Of a DNA stretch of 59,653 nt, positions 8,356 through 16,776 are shown in pieces. Position 1 is the first letter of the stretch, and each line of letters opens with the position of its first letter. A program made the position numbers and the translations under genes. Source of the DNA: Nocardia pneumoniae NBRC 100136 (GTDB lineage: Bacteria > Actinomycetota > Actinomycetes > Mycobacteriales > Mycobacteriaceae); contig NZ_BAGF01000051.1 in the NCBI RefSeq assembly GCF_000308755.1, positions 1 through 59,653 of the forward strand, in the 5' to 3' direction. A model generated the notes under the pieces. The model had not been told where the DNA came from and did no database searches. It worked only from the letters and a program-made list of their open reading frames with translations.

Positions 8356-8371
8356 CCGTAACAGATTACGG
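8356..8371. promoter_or_regulatory. Inverted repeat upstream of the cutinase gene
   Basis: A perfect inverted repeat with arms CCGTAA and TTACGG and a 4-nt spacer lies 60-75 nt upstream of the cutinase ATG at 8296. It sits in the only AT-richer part of the 275-nt gap between rel and the cutinase gene. Probably an operator; the binding protein is unknown. Apart from this, no gene is seen in 8297-8571. Confidence 0.4.
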
Positions 8372-8571
8372 CTATTACCGCCGCATCGTCGGAAATCTTC
8401 CGCGAAACGCCGATCTGTACGCGACACGCCGTGGCGCGTCCCCGGAGACAACCCGGTAAGTTTCCGACGACTCCCAGCGTAGAACAGCTTCCGGACGCGG
8501 CCGACCACCGCCGCTCGAAACAGCTTGGGATGCTAGCTAATTGATGGCAACACTCGGGAGAACCCGGGCGG

Positions 8572-10983
8572 TCAGGCCGCGGACGTGACGCGATAGACGT
8601 CGTAGACACCCTCGACGTTGCGCACCACGTTCAGCAAGTGCCCCAGGTGTTTCGGATCGCCCATCTCGAAGGTGAACTTGCTGATCGCCACCCGGTCGCC
8701 GTGTGTGGCCACCGATGCGGACAGAATGTTCACCTTCTCGTCGGCCAGCACCTTCGTCACATCCGACAGCAGGCGGGTGCGATCCAGCGCCTCGATCTGG
8801 ATGGCGACCAGGAACACCGAGGACGGTGACGGCGCCCAGGACACCTCGATGATGCGCTCGGCCTGCTCACGCAGCGATCCGGCGTTGGTGCAGTCGGTGC
8901 GGTGCACGCTCACCGCGCCGCCGCGGGTCACGAAGCCCATGATCTCGTCACCGGGCACCGGCGTGCAGCATTTCGCCAGCTTGGCGACCGTGCCGGGCGC
9001 GCCGGGGATCAGTACGCCGGCGTCGCCGGTGACCCGCTGCCTGCTCGGTGTCGTCGACGGCGTGGAGCGCTCGGCCAGCTCGTTCTCGACATCGCCGATG
9101 CCGCCGAGCTGGGCCATCAGCCGCTGCACCACGTGGTGCGCGGAGACCTGGTGCTCGCCGACCGCGGTGTAGAGCGTGGAAATGTCGCTGTAGTGCAGCT
9201 CGTGGGCCACCGCGGTCATCGCGTCGACGCTCATCAACCGCTGCAGCGGCAGCCCGACGCGGCGGACCTCCTTGGAGATCTGCTCCTTGCCGCTTTCCAG
9301 GGCCTCCTCGCGCCGCTCCTTGGCGAACCATTGGCGAATCTTCGCCTTGGCGCGTGGGGACACCACGAAGTTCTGCCAGTCGCGACTGGGTCCCGCGTTC
9401 TGCGCCTTGGAGGTGAAGACCTCGACGACCTCGCCGTTCTCCAGCTGACGCTCCAGCGCGACCAGGCGCCCGTTCACCCGGGCGCCGATGCAGCGGTGCC
9501 CGACCTCGGTGTGCACGGCGTAGGCGAAGTCGACCGGCGTCGACTTCTGCGGCAGCGTGATCACGTCGCCCTTCGGGGTGAAGACGAAGATCTCCGGCGA
9601 CTTCAGGTCGAAGCGCAGCGACTCCAGGAACTCGGCCGGGTCGGCGGCCTCCCGCTGCCAGTCCAGCAACTGACGCATCCAGGCCATGTCGTCGACCTCG
9701 GCGGTGTCATTGGAGTGTTTGCCGCGGGTCTCCTTGTAGCGCCAGTGCGCGGCGATGCCGAACTCCGCGGTGCGGTGCATGTCCTGGGTGCGAATCTGCA
9801 CTTCCAGCGGCTTGCCGTCCGGCCCGACCACCGTGGTGTGCAGGGACTGGTAGACGCCGTAGCGCGGCTGGGCGATGTAATCCTTGAACCGGCCCGCCAT
9901 CGGCTGCCACAGCGAGTGCACGACGCCGACGGCCGCGTAGCAATCGCGCACCTCGTCGCAGAGGATGCGGATGCCGACCAGGTCGTGGATGTCGTCGAAG
10001 TCCTTCCCCTTGACGATCATCTTCTGGTAGATCGACCAGTAGTGCTTCGGGCGGCCCTCGACGATCGCGTTGATCCGGGAGGCGGCCAGCGTGTTGACGA
10101 TCTCGGCGCGCACTTTCGCCAGGTAGGTGTCGCGCGAGGGCGCGCGGTCGGCGACCAGCCGGACGATCTCGTCGTACTTCTTCGGATGCAGGATCGCGAA
10201 GGCGAGGTCCTCCAGCTCCCACTTCACCGTCGCCATGCCGAGGCGGTGGGCGAGTGGCGCGATGACCTCCAGGGTCTCCTTGGCCTTCTTCGCCTGCTTC
10301 TCCGGCGGCAGGAAACGCATGGTGCGCATGTTGTGCAGGCGGTCGGCCACCTTGATCACCAGCACGCGCGGGTCGCGCGCCATCGCGATGATCATCTTGC
10401 GGATGGTCTCCGCCTCGGCGGCCGCGCCCAGGTTGACCTTGTCCAGTTTGGTGACGCCGTCGACCAGGTGTGCGACCTCGGAGCCGAAATCCTGGGTGAG
10501 CTGCTCCAGGCTGTAGCCGGTGTCCTCCACGGTGTCGTGCAGCAGCGCGGCCACCAGCGTGGTGGTGTCCATGCCGAGCTCGGCCAGGATGTTGGCCACC
10601 GCGAGCGGGTGGGTGATGTAGGGGTCGCCGGATTTGCGGAACTGATGCTTGTGCCGCTCGTCGGCCACGTCGAACGCGCGCTGCAGCAGCGTGAGGTTGG
10701 CCTTCGGGTAGAGCTCGCGGTGCACGGTGGCCAGCGGTTCCAGCACCGGTTTGACCGCCGCGATACCGCGCTGACCGGTCATCCGGCGGGCCAGGCGCGC
10801 ACGTACCCGGCGCGAAGCCGAGCTCGGGACGGCGGCGGTGGTTCCGGGCTGACGCGGGGGCGACGCGGTCGCGGCCGCCGGTTGCTTCGCGGGCTGCGCG
10901 GCGTCGGAGGCGGCCGTTGCACCGTTCGACTGCGGGCCCGATGCCGATTGCTCGACCTTCGCCTCGCCCAGATGCTGAGTCAT
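8572..10983 (-). CDS. relA: Bifunctional (p)ppGpp synthetase/hydrolase
   Basis: The predicted product has 803 aa from ATG 10983, with GGAGAGG 7 nt upstream. The order of domains is as follows: a low-complexity N-terminus of about 80 aa; an HD hydrolase domain with HDTVED; a synthetase domain with GIRILCDEVRDCY, RFKDYI and YQSLHTTV; a TGS domain (VFTPKGDVITLP); a zinc-finger/helical region with CCTPVPGDE; and a C-terminal ACT domain. The RFKD form of the synthetase motif and the intact HD motif mark a bifunctional Rel enzyme of the mycobacterial type. It makes and degrades the starvation alarmone (p)ppGpp. In related genomes it directly follows apt; here about 5 kb of extra genes separate them. 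Confidence 0.97.
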   Translation of the reverse strand: MTQHLGEAKVEQSASGPQSNGATAASDAAQPAKQPAAATASPPRQPGTTAAVPSSASRRVRARLARRMTGQRGIAAVKPVLEPLATVHRELYPKANLTLLQRAFDVADERHKHQFRKSGDPYITHPLAVANILAELGMDTTTLVAALLHDTVEDTGYSLEQLTQDFGSEVAHLVDGVTKLDKVNLGAAAEAETIRKMIIAMARDPRVLVIKVADRLHNMRTMRFLPPEKQAKKAKETLEVIAPLAHRLGMATVKWELEDLAFAILHPKKYDEIVRLVADRAPSRDTYLAKVRAEIVNTLAASRINAIVEGRPKHYWSIYQKMIVKGKDFDDIHDLVGIRILCDEVRDCYAAVGVVHSLWQPMAGRFKDYIAQPRYGVYQSLHTTVVGPDGKPLEVQIRTQDMHRTAEFGIAAHWRYKETRGKHSNDTAEVDDMAWMRQLLDWQREAADPAEFLESLRFDLKSPEIFVFTPKGDVITLPQKSTPVDFAYAVHTEVGHRCIGARVNGRLVALERQLENGEVVEVFTSKAQNAGPSRDWQNFVVSPRAKAKIRQWFAKERREEALESGKEQISKEVRRVGLPLQRLMSVDAMTAVAHELHYSDISTLYTAVGEHQVSAHHVVQRLMAQLGGIGDVENELAERSTPSTTPSRQRVTGDAGVLIPGAPGTVAKLAKCCTPVPGDEIMGFVTRGGAVSVHRTDCTNAGSLREQAERIIEVSWAPSPSSVFLVAIQIEALDRTRLLSDVTKVLADEKVNILSASVATHGDRVAISKFTFEMGDPKHLGHLLNVVRNVEGVYDVYRVTSAA

Positions 10984-11489
10984 GCCACCACCTCTCCGCG
11001 CCTCGATCGGAACACCCTATCCGACCGGTGCAACCTCCCGGACCACCAACTTTAGTCCGGCGGAAGCGCGAACGTGCCGCACAGCTGACGGGGGGTGCCC
11101 GTGGCGGCCTCGGGACCGGCGGCGGACACGGTCTCTGTGCAGGTCCGGCCGCATCCGCAGCCGTCACGTAACGGGACACGCCCGGGCCTCCCTCCCGGCG
11201 TGCGCACTGTGTACCCGGCTGGTCAGCCACCCGCTCCACTGCACGAACCGGACGTTTCGACGTTGTGAACCCCGGTAGGTCAGCAGTCGCCGCGCATGTC
11301 CCGGTCCGGGCGTCGAGGGCGGCCAGCGCCGGGGACGCGCTGTTGGTGCCGAGACGCGTCGTGGGCGCAGTATGGCGCGCGGACGCGCTGGCCGAGCTGC
11401 CGAGTGTCGCACCCGTGAATGCCGGATTTCCGACACGCGACCGGCTCGGCTACCGAACCCGTGAGAGCCTCCCGACGGCAGGTTTTGCC
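10984..11489. other. Intergenic region upstream of rel, no convincing gene
   Basis: This 506-nt gap between divergent rel and the phosphoesterase gene has no frame with good codon use. On the minus strand TAGGGT at 11014-11019, about 30 nt upstream of rel, is a plausible -10 element for rel, but no good -35 was found. Nothing else is supported. Confidence 0.35.
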
Positions 11490-11520
11490 TTGACACCCCC
11501 GGAGCCATATGGCTGGCTAT
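11490..11520 (+). promoter_or_regulatory. Putative promoter of the metallophosphoesterase gene
   Basis: TTGACA at 11490-11495 is a perfect -35 hexamer. A weak -10 (GGCTAT, 11515-11520) lies 19 nt downstream. The ATG at 11525 follows after only 4 nt, which would give an almost leaderless transcript, a common arrangement in actinobacteria. No Shine-Dalgarno sequence is visible, which agrees with this. Confidence 0.4.
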
Positions 11521-11524
11521 CGCC

Positions 11525-12292
11525 ATGACCGCAGCGCATCCGGGGCCAGGCGTTCGCGTCGCCGCCGTCGCCGACCTGCACATGCGCCCGGCCGTCGCCG
11601 GACGTTTCCGCCCGGATTTCCTGCGCCTCGCCGCACATGCCGACGTCCTGCTGCTGGCAGGCGATCTCACCGATGGCGGCACCCGCCAGGAGGCCGACCT
11701 GCTCCGCGCCGAGCTCGACGCGCTTCCGGTGCCGGTGGTGGCGGTGCTCGGCAACCACGACCACGATCGCAGGCTCGGCTATCTGATCGCCGCCGAACTG
11801 ACCGCGCTGGGCGTCCACGTGCTCGACGGCAGCGCGATCACGCTGGAGCTCAACGGCATACGGCTCGGCATCGCCGGAGTGATGGGTGGCAGCGGCGGTT
11901 TCCCGGACCATCCGGGCAACCCCGAGGAGGGCACCGCCGAGCACCGCGCCCGCATGCGCCGCGGCCCACTCGACGCGCTTCGCCTGCGCCAGGCCTTGGA
12001 CGCGCTCGACTGCGAAATCCGAATCGCTCTCACCCATTTCGCGCCGGTCGTCGACACCCTGGTCGGTGAGCCGCCCAAGATCTACCCCGGATTGGGCTGC
12101 CACGCCCTGGCCGAGGCCGTCGACGCGGGCGGAGCACTGCTCGCGGTGCACGGGCATGCCCACGGCGGAACGGAATTCGGCCGCACTCCCGGCGGTGTGC
12201 CGGTCCGCAACGTCTCCTACCCGGTGCTCGGCCGGACCTACGCCGTCTACCACGCCGCCCCCGGCGCGCCCCGTCCAACGGGCGCCGGGTAG
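11525..12292 (+). CDS. Calcineurin-like metallophosphoesterase
   Basis: The predicted product has 255 aa. All metal-binding blocks of the calcineurin-like phosphoesterase family are present in order: DLHM (about residue 17), GDLTD (about 46), GNHDHD (about 77), THFAP (about 175) and GHAHGG (about 217). There is no signal peptide, so it is cytoplasmic. The substrate cannot be deduced; family members act on nucleotides, phosphoproteins or nucleic acids. It is the first gene of the block between rel and apt, convergent with the NrtR-like gene, and the 34-nt intergenic stretch has no clear terminator. Confidence 0.85.
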   Translation: MTAAHPGPGVRVAAVADLHMRPAVAGRFRPDFLRLAAHADVLLLAGDLTDGGTRQEADLLRAELDALPVPVVAVLGNHDHDRRLGYLIAAELTALGVHVLDGSAITLELNGIRLGIAGVMGGSGGFPDHPGNPEEGTAEHRARMRRGPLDALRLRQALDALDCEIRIALTHFAPVVDTLVGEPPKIYPGLGCHALAEAVDAGGALLAVHGHAHGGTEFGRTPGGVPVRNVSYPVLGRTYAVYHAAPGAPRPTGAG

Positions 12293-12326
12293 GTACCGCA
12301 CCCGCCACGGCAGTCGCCCGCTCACC

Positions 12327-13091
12327 TCACTGCTGTTGCTCGCCCTCGCCGCGCTGGCCGAGATCGGTGACGCCTGGGTGATGTGGCAGGGCTGGTCCGT
12401 CCTCGCCGCTGACCGCGTCGCTGCCCCGTCGGCAGGCCGACGGTGGGGATGGCGGCCCAGCTGTTCGCTCCTCCGCGCCGAATGCCCAGACCGCGGCCGG
12501 GCGCCCGGTCGCTTTGACGCGACGCCGTTCAGCGGTGCGCGCCAGACCCGTGATCGCCGCCAGGGTGCGGTTGAGGTTGGCGGCGTCGGGCCGCGCGCCC
12601 GACAGTGCCGTGGCGGCCTCGACCGCCCTGGTCGCGGGGAACTTGTCGCCGAGCAGTGCCCGGGTGAAGGTCAGGTCTTTCCACAGCAACCGGGTCAGTT
12701 GACGGCGGGCCACCTCGACGATGCGGTTGTGGTCGAACGCCAATTCCGGTACCTCGTCGAACTCGACCCACCGCGCCGGTCCCTCGTGCGGACCGACCAC
12801 CGCCCACATCGCGATCGAGAGCGTCGGCCCGCGCGGGTCGCGGTTCGGCTCGTCGAAGGTGACCAACTGCCCGACCGCACCGATCGCGGCCTCCGGGACG
12901 CCCAGCTTCACGCACACCGCCCGCCGCGCCGCGGCCGCCAGCCGCTCCCCTCGGGCGAGCAGCACGCCCGGCAACGCCAACTCCCCCGCGTACGGCTCCA
13001 TCGGACGAGGCGCGATCCCGATCCGCACCGCGCCGTCCTCGTCCCAGAACCGCACCGCCACGACATCCACCGACACCACGGATTGCTCCAC
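12327..13091 (-). CDS. NrtR-like regulator: degenerate Nudix domain plus winged helix
   Basis: The predicted product has 254 aa from GTG 13091, chosen because homology-like sequence starts there (VEQSVVSVDVVAVRF). The N-terminal Nudix-like domain (residues about 5-140) has a box that has lost its catalytic acids: GERLAAAARRAVCVKLGV, where REUXEE would be expected. The C-terminal region (about 150-225) ends in RRVKATGRPAAVWAFG, like the winged helix of NrtR regulators, which sense ADP-ribose or related NAD metabolites. A Ser/Gly/Pro-rich tail follows. It is therefore more likely a repressor than a hydrolase. No NAD-biosynthesis gene lies nearby; the closest ADP-ribose-related gene is the macro-domain gene at 27923. 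Confidence 0.7.
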   Translation of the reverse strand: MEQSVVSVDVVAVRFWDEDGAVRIGIAPRPMEPYAGELALPGVLLARGERLAAAARRAVCVKLGVPEAAIGAVGQLVTFDEPNRDPRGPTLSIAMWAVVGPHEGPARWVEFDEVPELAFDHNRIVEVARRQLTRLLWKDLTFTRALLGDKFPATRAVEAATALSGARPDAANLNRTLAAITGLARTAERRRVKATGRPAAVWAFGAEERTAGPPSPPSACRRGSDAVSGEDGPALPHHPGVTDLGQRGEGEQQQ

Positions 13092-13321
13092 GCCGACCCA
13101 TCCTGCCCGACGACCCGCACACCACCCGGACCCCGCTCGCGATTCGCCAGAAGCGTGCCCGCGCGGATGCACCGGCGGCGAGTCCCTCTCGCGTGCGTGC
13201 GGTGACTCGGTATGGAGTCGATGCGTCGACACCAAGTTCTCGGTCGATCTCGTTCCGCGCGCATGTCGCGACCAGTGTGAGCCGCGCAGCTGGCTCCTCG
13301 CCGCGGCGTCGCGAGGGGCGT

Positions 13322-13828
13322 TCAGGACGCGCTCTCGTCTTCGAGCCGCTCGCCGATGAGCATCGTCCCGGGTCCCCGATGTCCACCCGGACCGGACAGC
13401 CACCGCACATTGTCCGCGGTCAGCGGCTCTCCGCACTCCTGGCACACCACCACTCCGCAGGTCCGGCGGCCGCAGTCGCGGTGGACCACGACGGCAGGCG
13501 GTCCTTCGGCGCCCGCGAGCCATTTGTCACCCCAGGTGATCAGCATGGTGAGCACCGGATACAGATCGCGGCCGCGTTCGGTGAGCCGGTACTCGTAGCG
13601 CACCGGATTGTCTTGGTAGGCATGTCGTTCCACGATTCCGTGTGCCTGGAGCGCATCCAGCCGGGCGGCGAGCACGTTGGAGGCGATGCCGAGGTCGCGG
13701 CGGATGTCCTCGAAGCGGGTCAGCCCGACGAACAGGTCACGCAGGATCAGCGGCGTCCAGCGCTCGCCGATCGCGTCGACCGTGCGCGCGATGGAACAGA
13801 CGATGTCGGAGAAAGCAGCCTTGGGCAC
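13322..13828 (-). CDS. HxlR-family transcriptional regulator
   Basis: The predicted product has 168 aa from GTG 13828; an upstream TTG at 13858 would fall inside the operator. The winged helix begins with CSIARTVDAIGERWTPLILRDL and continues FEDIRRDLGIASNVLAARLDAL, both characteristic of HxlR proteins. A C-terminal part with four cysteines (DCGRRTCG, CQECG) might bind metal or respond to thiol stress. It is divergent from the SnoaL-like gene, with a 13-bp palindrome between them, so it probably controls that gene and itself. Confidence 0.85.
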   Translation of the reverse strand: MPKAAFSDIVCSIARTVDAIGERWTPLILRDLFVGLTRFEDIRRDLGIASNVLAARLDALQAHGIVERHAYQDNPVRYEYRLTERGRDLYPVLTMLITWGDKWLAGAEGPPAVVVHRDCGRRTCGVVVCQECGEPLTADNVRWLSGPGGHRGPGTMLIGERLEDESAS

Positions 13829-13854
13829 TCGATCAGGATAGTCCGTTGCTTTTT

Positions 13855-13867
13855 GCAAGTGACTTGC
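13855..13867. promoter_or_regulatory. Palindromic operator between hxlR-type and snoaL-like genes
   Basis: GCAAGT-G-ACTTGC is a perfect inverted repeat with 6-bp arms and a single central base. It lies 27 nt upstream of the HxlR GTG and 42 nt upstream of the SnoaL-like ATG, where it would overlap both promoters. HxlR regulators typically bind short palindromes between divergent genes. Confidence 0.6.
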
Positions 13868-13908
13868 CCTAGGTTCGAACCCAGTCGACGAACGAAGGGA
13901 TGACGGAC

Positions 13909-14322
13909 ATGTCCGACGCGATTGCCGAGTTCCGCACGGCGACGGAGACCGGCGATATCGACACGCTCATGCGGCTATTGGCGCCCGATGCCGAACTGGT
14001 TTCGCCGCTGTCGGGCCGATTGGTGTTCCGCGGCAGGGAGGACCTGCGGGTCCTGCTGTCGGCCGCCTACGGCAGTCTCACCGGCTTGCGCTGGACCGAG
14101 CAGATCGGCGAAGGCGCACGCCGGGTCCTGCTGGCCAGCGCCGCGATCGGACCGTTCCGGTTGACCGAGGCGCTGGTGCTCGGCTTGGACGACGAGGGTC
14201 GCATCCGCACCATGCAGCCGCACCTGCGGCCGTGGCTCACGCTCACCTACCTCGCGGTGCGCCTGGCGCCCGGCTTGTTCAGGCATCCCGGAATCTTGCG
14301 GCGGGCCTCCCGCGCCGCGTAG
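13909..14322 (+). CDS. SnoaL/NTF2-like protein
   Basis: The predicted product has 137 aa. ATG 13909 is preferred over ATG 13900 because GAAGGG ends 9 nt upstream of it and directly abuts the other. The sequence follows the NTF2-like pattern: an N-terminal helix (AIAEFRTATETGDIDTLMRLLAPDAELVSP), then FRGREDLRVLL, then alternating strands. Such small alpha+beta barrels act as isomerases, hydrolases or ligand-binding proteins, and the substrate cannot be predicted. Its expression is probably governed by the divergent HxlR protein. Confidence 0.75.
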   Translation: MSDAIAEFRTATETGDIDTLMRLLAPDAELVSPLSGRLVFRGREDLRVLLSAAYGSLTGLRWTEQIGEGARRVLLASAAIGPFRLTEALVLGLDDEGRIRTMQPHLRPWLTLTYLAVRLAPGLFRHPGILRRASRAA

Positions 14323-14392
14323 GCCCCCACCAGCGACTTCGAAGACCGCCACGGCGACCCGGGCTCGATCATCCGGTGCATCCGGCGCCGCC

Positions 14393-15982
14393 CTAGGTCA
14401 CGAGCGTCTCGGTCAGGCCGTCGGCGGTGAGCTCCAGCCGCCGGGTCACCCCGATGTCGTCGAGGAAGCGCGGATCGTGACTGACCACGATCAGCGCGCC
14501 CTCGAAGCCCGCCAGCGCCTGGGTGAGGTGCTCCAGACTGGGCAGGTCGAGGTTGTTGGTCGGCTCGTCCAGCAGCAGCAGTTTCGGCGCCGGGTCGGCC
14601 AGCAGCAGCATGGCCAGCGCGGCGCGCAACCGTTCACCGCCGGACAGCGCCGCGGCGGCGACATCCGCGTCCGCGCCGCGGAACAGGAAGCGGGCCAGCT
14701 GGGCCCGGATCCGTTCCGCGGACGCGTGCGGCGCCGTCGACGCGACGTTCTCGAACACCGATCGCCGCTCGTCGAACACGTCCAGCCGCTGCGGCAGCAT
14801 GCGCCACGGGACTTTCGGGCCCTGCTGCGCGATGCGGCGCAGCAGCGTGGTCTTGCCGACCCCATTGCGGCCGGTCAGCGCGATCCGTTCCGGACCGGAC
14901 ACCCGCAACGACACCGTCGGACCGCAGGCCAGCTCCACCCGATCCAGTTCGATCACCTCCTGGCCCGGATACAGGCGCGTGTCCGGCAGGTCGACCCGGA
15001 TCTCCCGGTCGTCCCGCAACAACTCCTTGGCCTGCTCGAGCTGCTCCTTGGCGGTATCCAGCTTGTCGAGGTGGTTGTTGCGCAACTTGCCCGCCGACAC
15101 CTGCGCCTGCCGTTTGCGTTCGTTCATCACGATTTTCGGCTCCCGCTTCTGGTCCCACATCTTCTGCCCGTAGCGCAGCCTGCGATCGAGTTTGATGCGC
15201 GCCTCCACCAGCTCTCGCGCCTGCTTGCGCACGTCGCTGCGCGCGTCCCGGATCGCCGCGCGGGCGGCTTCCTGCTCCGCGGCGATGATGCGCTCGTACT
15301 CGCTGAAATTGCCGCCGAACAACCGCAATTCGCCGTCGCGCAGCTCGGCGATGGCCGACATCCGTTCCAGCAGTTCACGATCGTGGCTGACGGTGAGCAC
15401 CGTCCCGGAGAACTGCCCGACCACCTCGTAGAGCCGTGCGCGGGCCACCTGGTCGAGGTTGTTCGTCGGTTCGTCCAGCAGCAGGACGTCGGGCTCGGCG
15501 AGCAGCTCGGCGACCAGCCCGAGCAGCACGGTCTCGCCACCGGACAGGGTGTCGAGCGTGCGATCGAGCTGCTGCGCCGACTCGGCGACGTAGTGCAGGC
15601 CGAGCCTGGCCAGGAGGGCCAGCGCCCGTTCCTCCACGTCCCAGAGATTGCCGACCACGTCGAAGTCGGTTTCGCTGCCGACGCCGGATTCGATGCGGTG
15701 CAACGCTTGCCGAATCTCCGCGATGCCGAGCACGGTGTCCACTCGCTGCCCGGCGGCCAGTCCGAGGTCTTGGCGCAGATACCCGAGATGCCCGGTCACC
15801 GTGACGGACCCACGCGCGGGCTTCAGCTGACCGGCGATCAACCGCAGCAGAGTGGACTTGCCCGCACCGTTTCCGCCGACCAGGCCGATGTGGCCGGGAC
15901 CGAGGACGGCGTCCAGCCCGTCGAAGACGGGGGTGCCGTCGGGCCAGGAGAACGTGAGATCGGAAAACGACAGATTGGCCAT
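14393..15982 (-). CDS. ABC-F family ATPase
   Basis: The predicted product has 529 aa from ATG 15982, with GGGAG 5 nt upstream. Two ABC domains without membrane segments are present. Domain 1 has GGNGAGKST (about residue 36), LSGGET and LLLDEPTNNLD. Domain 2 has GRNGVGKTT, LSGGERLRAALAMLLL and LLLDEPTNNLD. A charged Arg/Lys/Gln-rich linker of about 80 residues joins them. ABC-F proteins act on the ribosome, either as translation factors or by dislodging antibiotics. The short linker and position in an accessory block leave a resistance role open but unproven. A five-codon reading frame lies in its leader. Confidence 0.92.
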   Translation of the reverse strand: MANLSFSDLTFSWPDGTPVFDGLDAVLGPGHIGLVGGNGAGKSTLLRLIAGQLKPARGSVTVTGHLGYLRQDLGLAAGQRVDTVLGIAEIRQALHRIESGVGSETDFDVVGNLWDVEERALALLARLGLHYVAESAQQLDRTLDTLSGGETVLLGLVAELLAEPDVLLLDEPTNNLDQVARARLYEVVGQFSGTVLTVSHDRELLERMSAIAELRDGELRLFGGNFSEYERIIAAEQEAARAAIRDARSDVRKQARELVEARIKLDRRLRYGQKMWDQKREPKIVMNERKRQAQVSAGKLRNNHLDKLDTAKEQLEQAKELLRDDREIRVDLPDTRLYPGQEVIELDRVELACGPTVSLRVSGPERIALTGRNGVGKTTLLRRIAQQGPKVPWRMLPQRLDVFDERRSVFENVASTAPHASAERIRAQLARFLFRGADADVAAAALSGGERLRAALAMLLLADPAPKLLLLDEPTNNLDLPSLEHLTQALAGFEGALIVVSHDPRFLDDIGVTRRLELTADGLTETLVT

Positions 15983-16045
15983 GCCAACTCCCAGAGGTTG
16001 CGACGGATACGCGGTGCGCGAATGCGGACCGCCCGAGTGGCTACC

Positions 16046-16063
16046 TCAGATGAGCAAGGGCAT
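16046..16063 (-). promoter_or_regulatory. Candidate leader peptide frame upstream of the ABC-F gene
   Basis: ATG CCC TTG CTC ATC TGA encodes MPLLI and stops 63 nt before the ABC-F ATG. GGAG lies only 2 nt upstream of its ATG, which is suboptimal. Antibiotic-responsive ABC-F genes are often controlled by ribosome stalling on short leader peptides, so the position is suggestive. The rest of 15983-16164 holds no gene. Confidence 0.25.
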
Positions 16064-16164
16064 GACTCCGATCAACGGGAACAGGACCTGCCTAGGTTAA
16101 ACACAGTGTCGGCGGACGCGCCAGTGATTTTCCGATCACACTGGCTGTCCGACCGATGCGCGCG

Positions 16165-16743
16165 CTAGACCTGCACGATGGAGGTCAGCGAGTAGTCGCC
16201 CTGCCGTTCGCGGCCGCCGAGGAAGGTGAGTTCCAGTACCACCGCCGCGGCGACGACCTCGGCCCCCGCCTGCTTGAACAGCTCGGCCGCCGCGGCGAGG
16301 GTGCCACCGGTGGCGAGAACGTCGTCGAGCAGTAGAACGCGGCGGCCCCGCAGGTCGACGCCGTTCGCGGGGATCTCCAACGCGGCCGTGCCGTATTCGA
16401 GGGTGAATTCCCGGCTGATCACCGGCGGCGGCAACTTGCCCGCCTTGCGGACCGCGAGCACCCCGGTGCCGAGACTCGCCGCGACACCGGCTCCCAGCAG
16501 GAAACCGCGGGCGTCGACACCGGCCACGAGATCGGCGTCGGGTGCGCACGCGGCCAGGCAGTCGATCACAGCGCGGAAGCCCTCGGCGTCGGCGAACACC
16601 GGCGTCAGATCCGCGAAACGCACACCGGCCGTGGGGAAGTCGTCGTGCCAGCGGGTCAAACGCTCGACCACCCCGGCGGCTTTGGTGATCCGTTCGGCGG
16701 CTACGTCTTCGGACTCGATCGCCGCGTGCTTGCTCATCGACAC
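16165..16743 (-). CDS. apt: Adenine phosphoribosyltransferase
   Basis: The predicted product has 192 aa from ATG 16743. The PRPP-binding motif VLLLDDVLATGGT lies at about residues 135-147, and the N-terminal F.DLTPVFAD block and AGVDARGFLLG match adenine phosphoribosyltransferases. The enzyme converts adenine plus PRPP to AMP (purine salvage, cytoplasm). It has an N-terminal extension of about 25 residues relative to the minimal enzyme. It lies 33 nt downstream of the lipoprotein gene in the yajC-secD-secF-lipoprotein-apt run. Confidence 0.95.
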   Translation of the reverse strand: MSMSKHAAIESEDVAAERITKAAGVVERLTRWHDDFPTAGVRFADLTPVFADAEGFRAVIDCLAACAPDADLVAGVDARGFLLGAGVAASLGTGVLAVRKAGKLPPPVISREFTLEYGTAALEIPANGVDLRGRRVLLLDDVLATGGTLAAAAELFKQAGAEVVAAAVVLELTFLGGRERQGDYSLTSIVQV

Positions 16744-16776
16744 CTCTCCATACTCACATCACCCACACACCGTCTG

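Noticed and set aside
8902..11055. 717-codon plus-strand open frame across rel
   Set aside because: It is an antisense shadow of rel, with no ribosome site and composition dominated by Arg, Val, Gly and Asp.
11265..11528. 87-codon plus-strand frame upstream of the phosphoesterase
   Set aside because: No ribosome site and no family resemblance; it overlaps the probable promoter at 11490.
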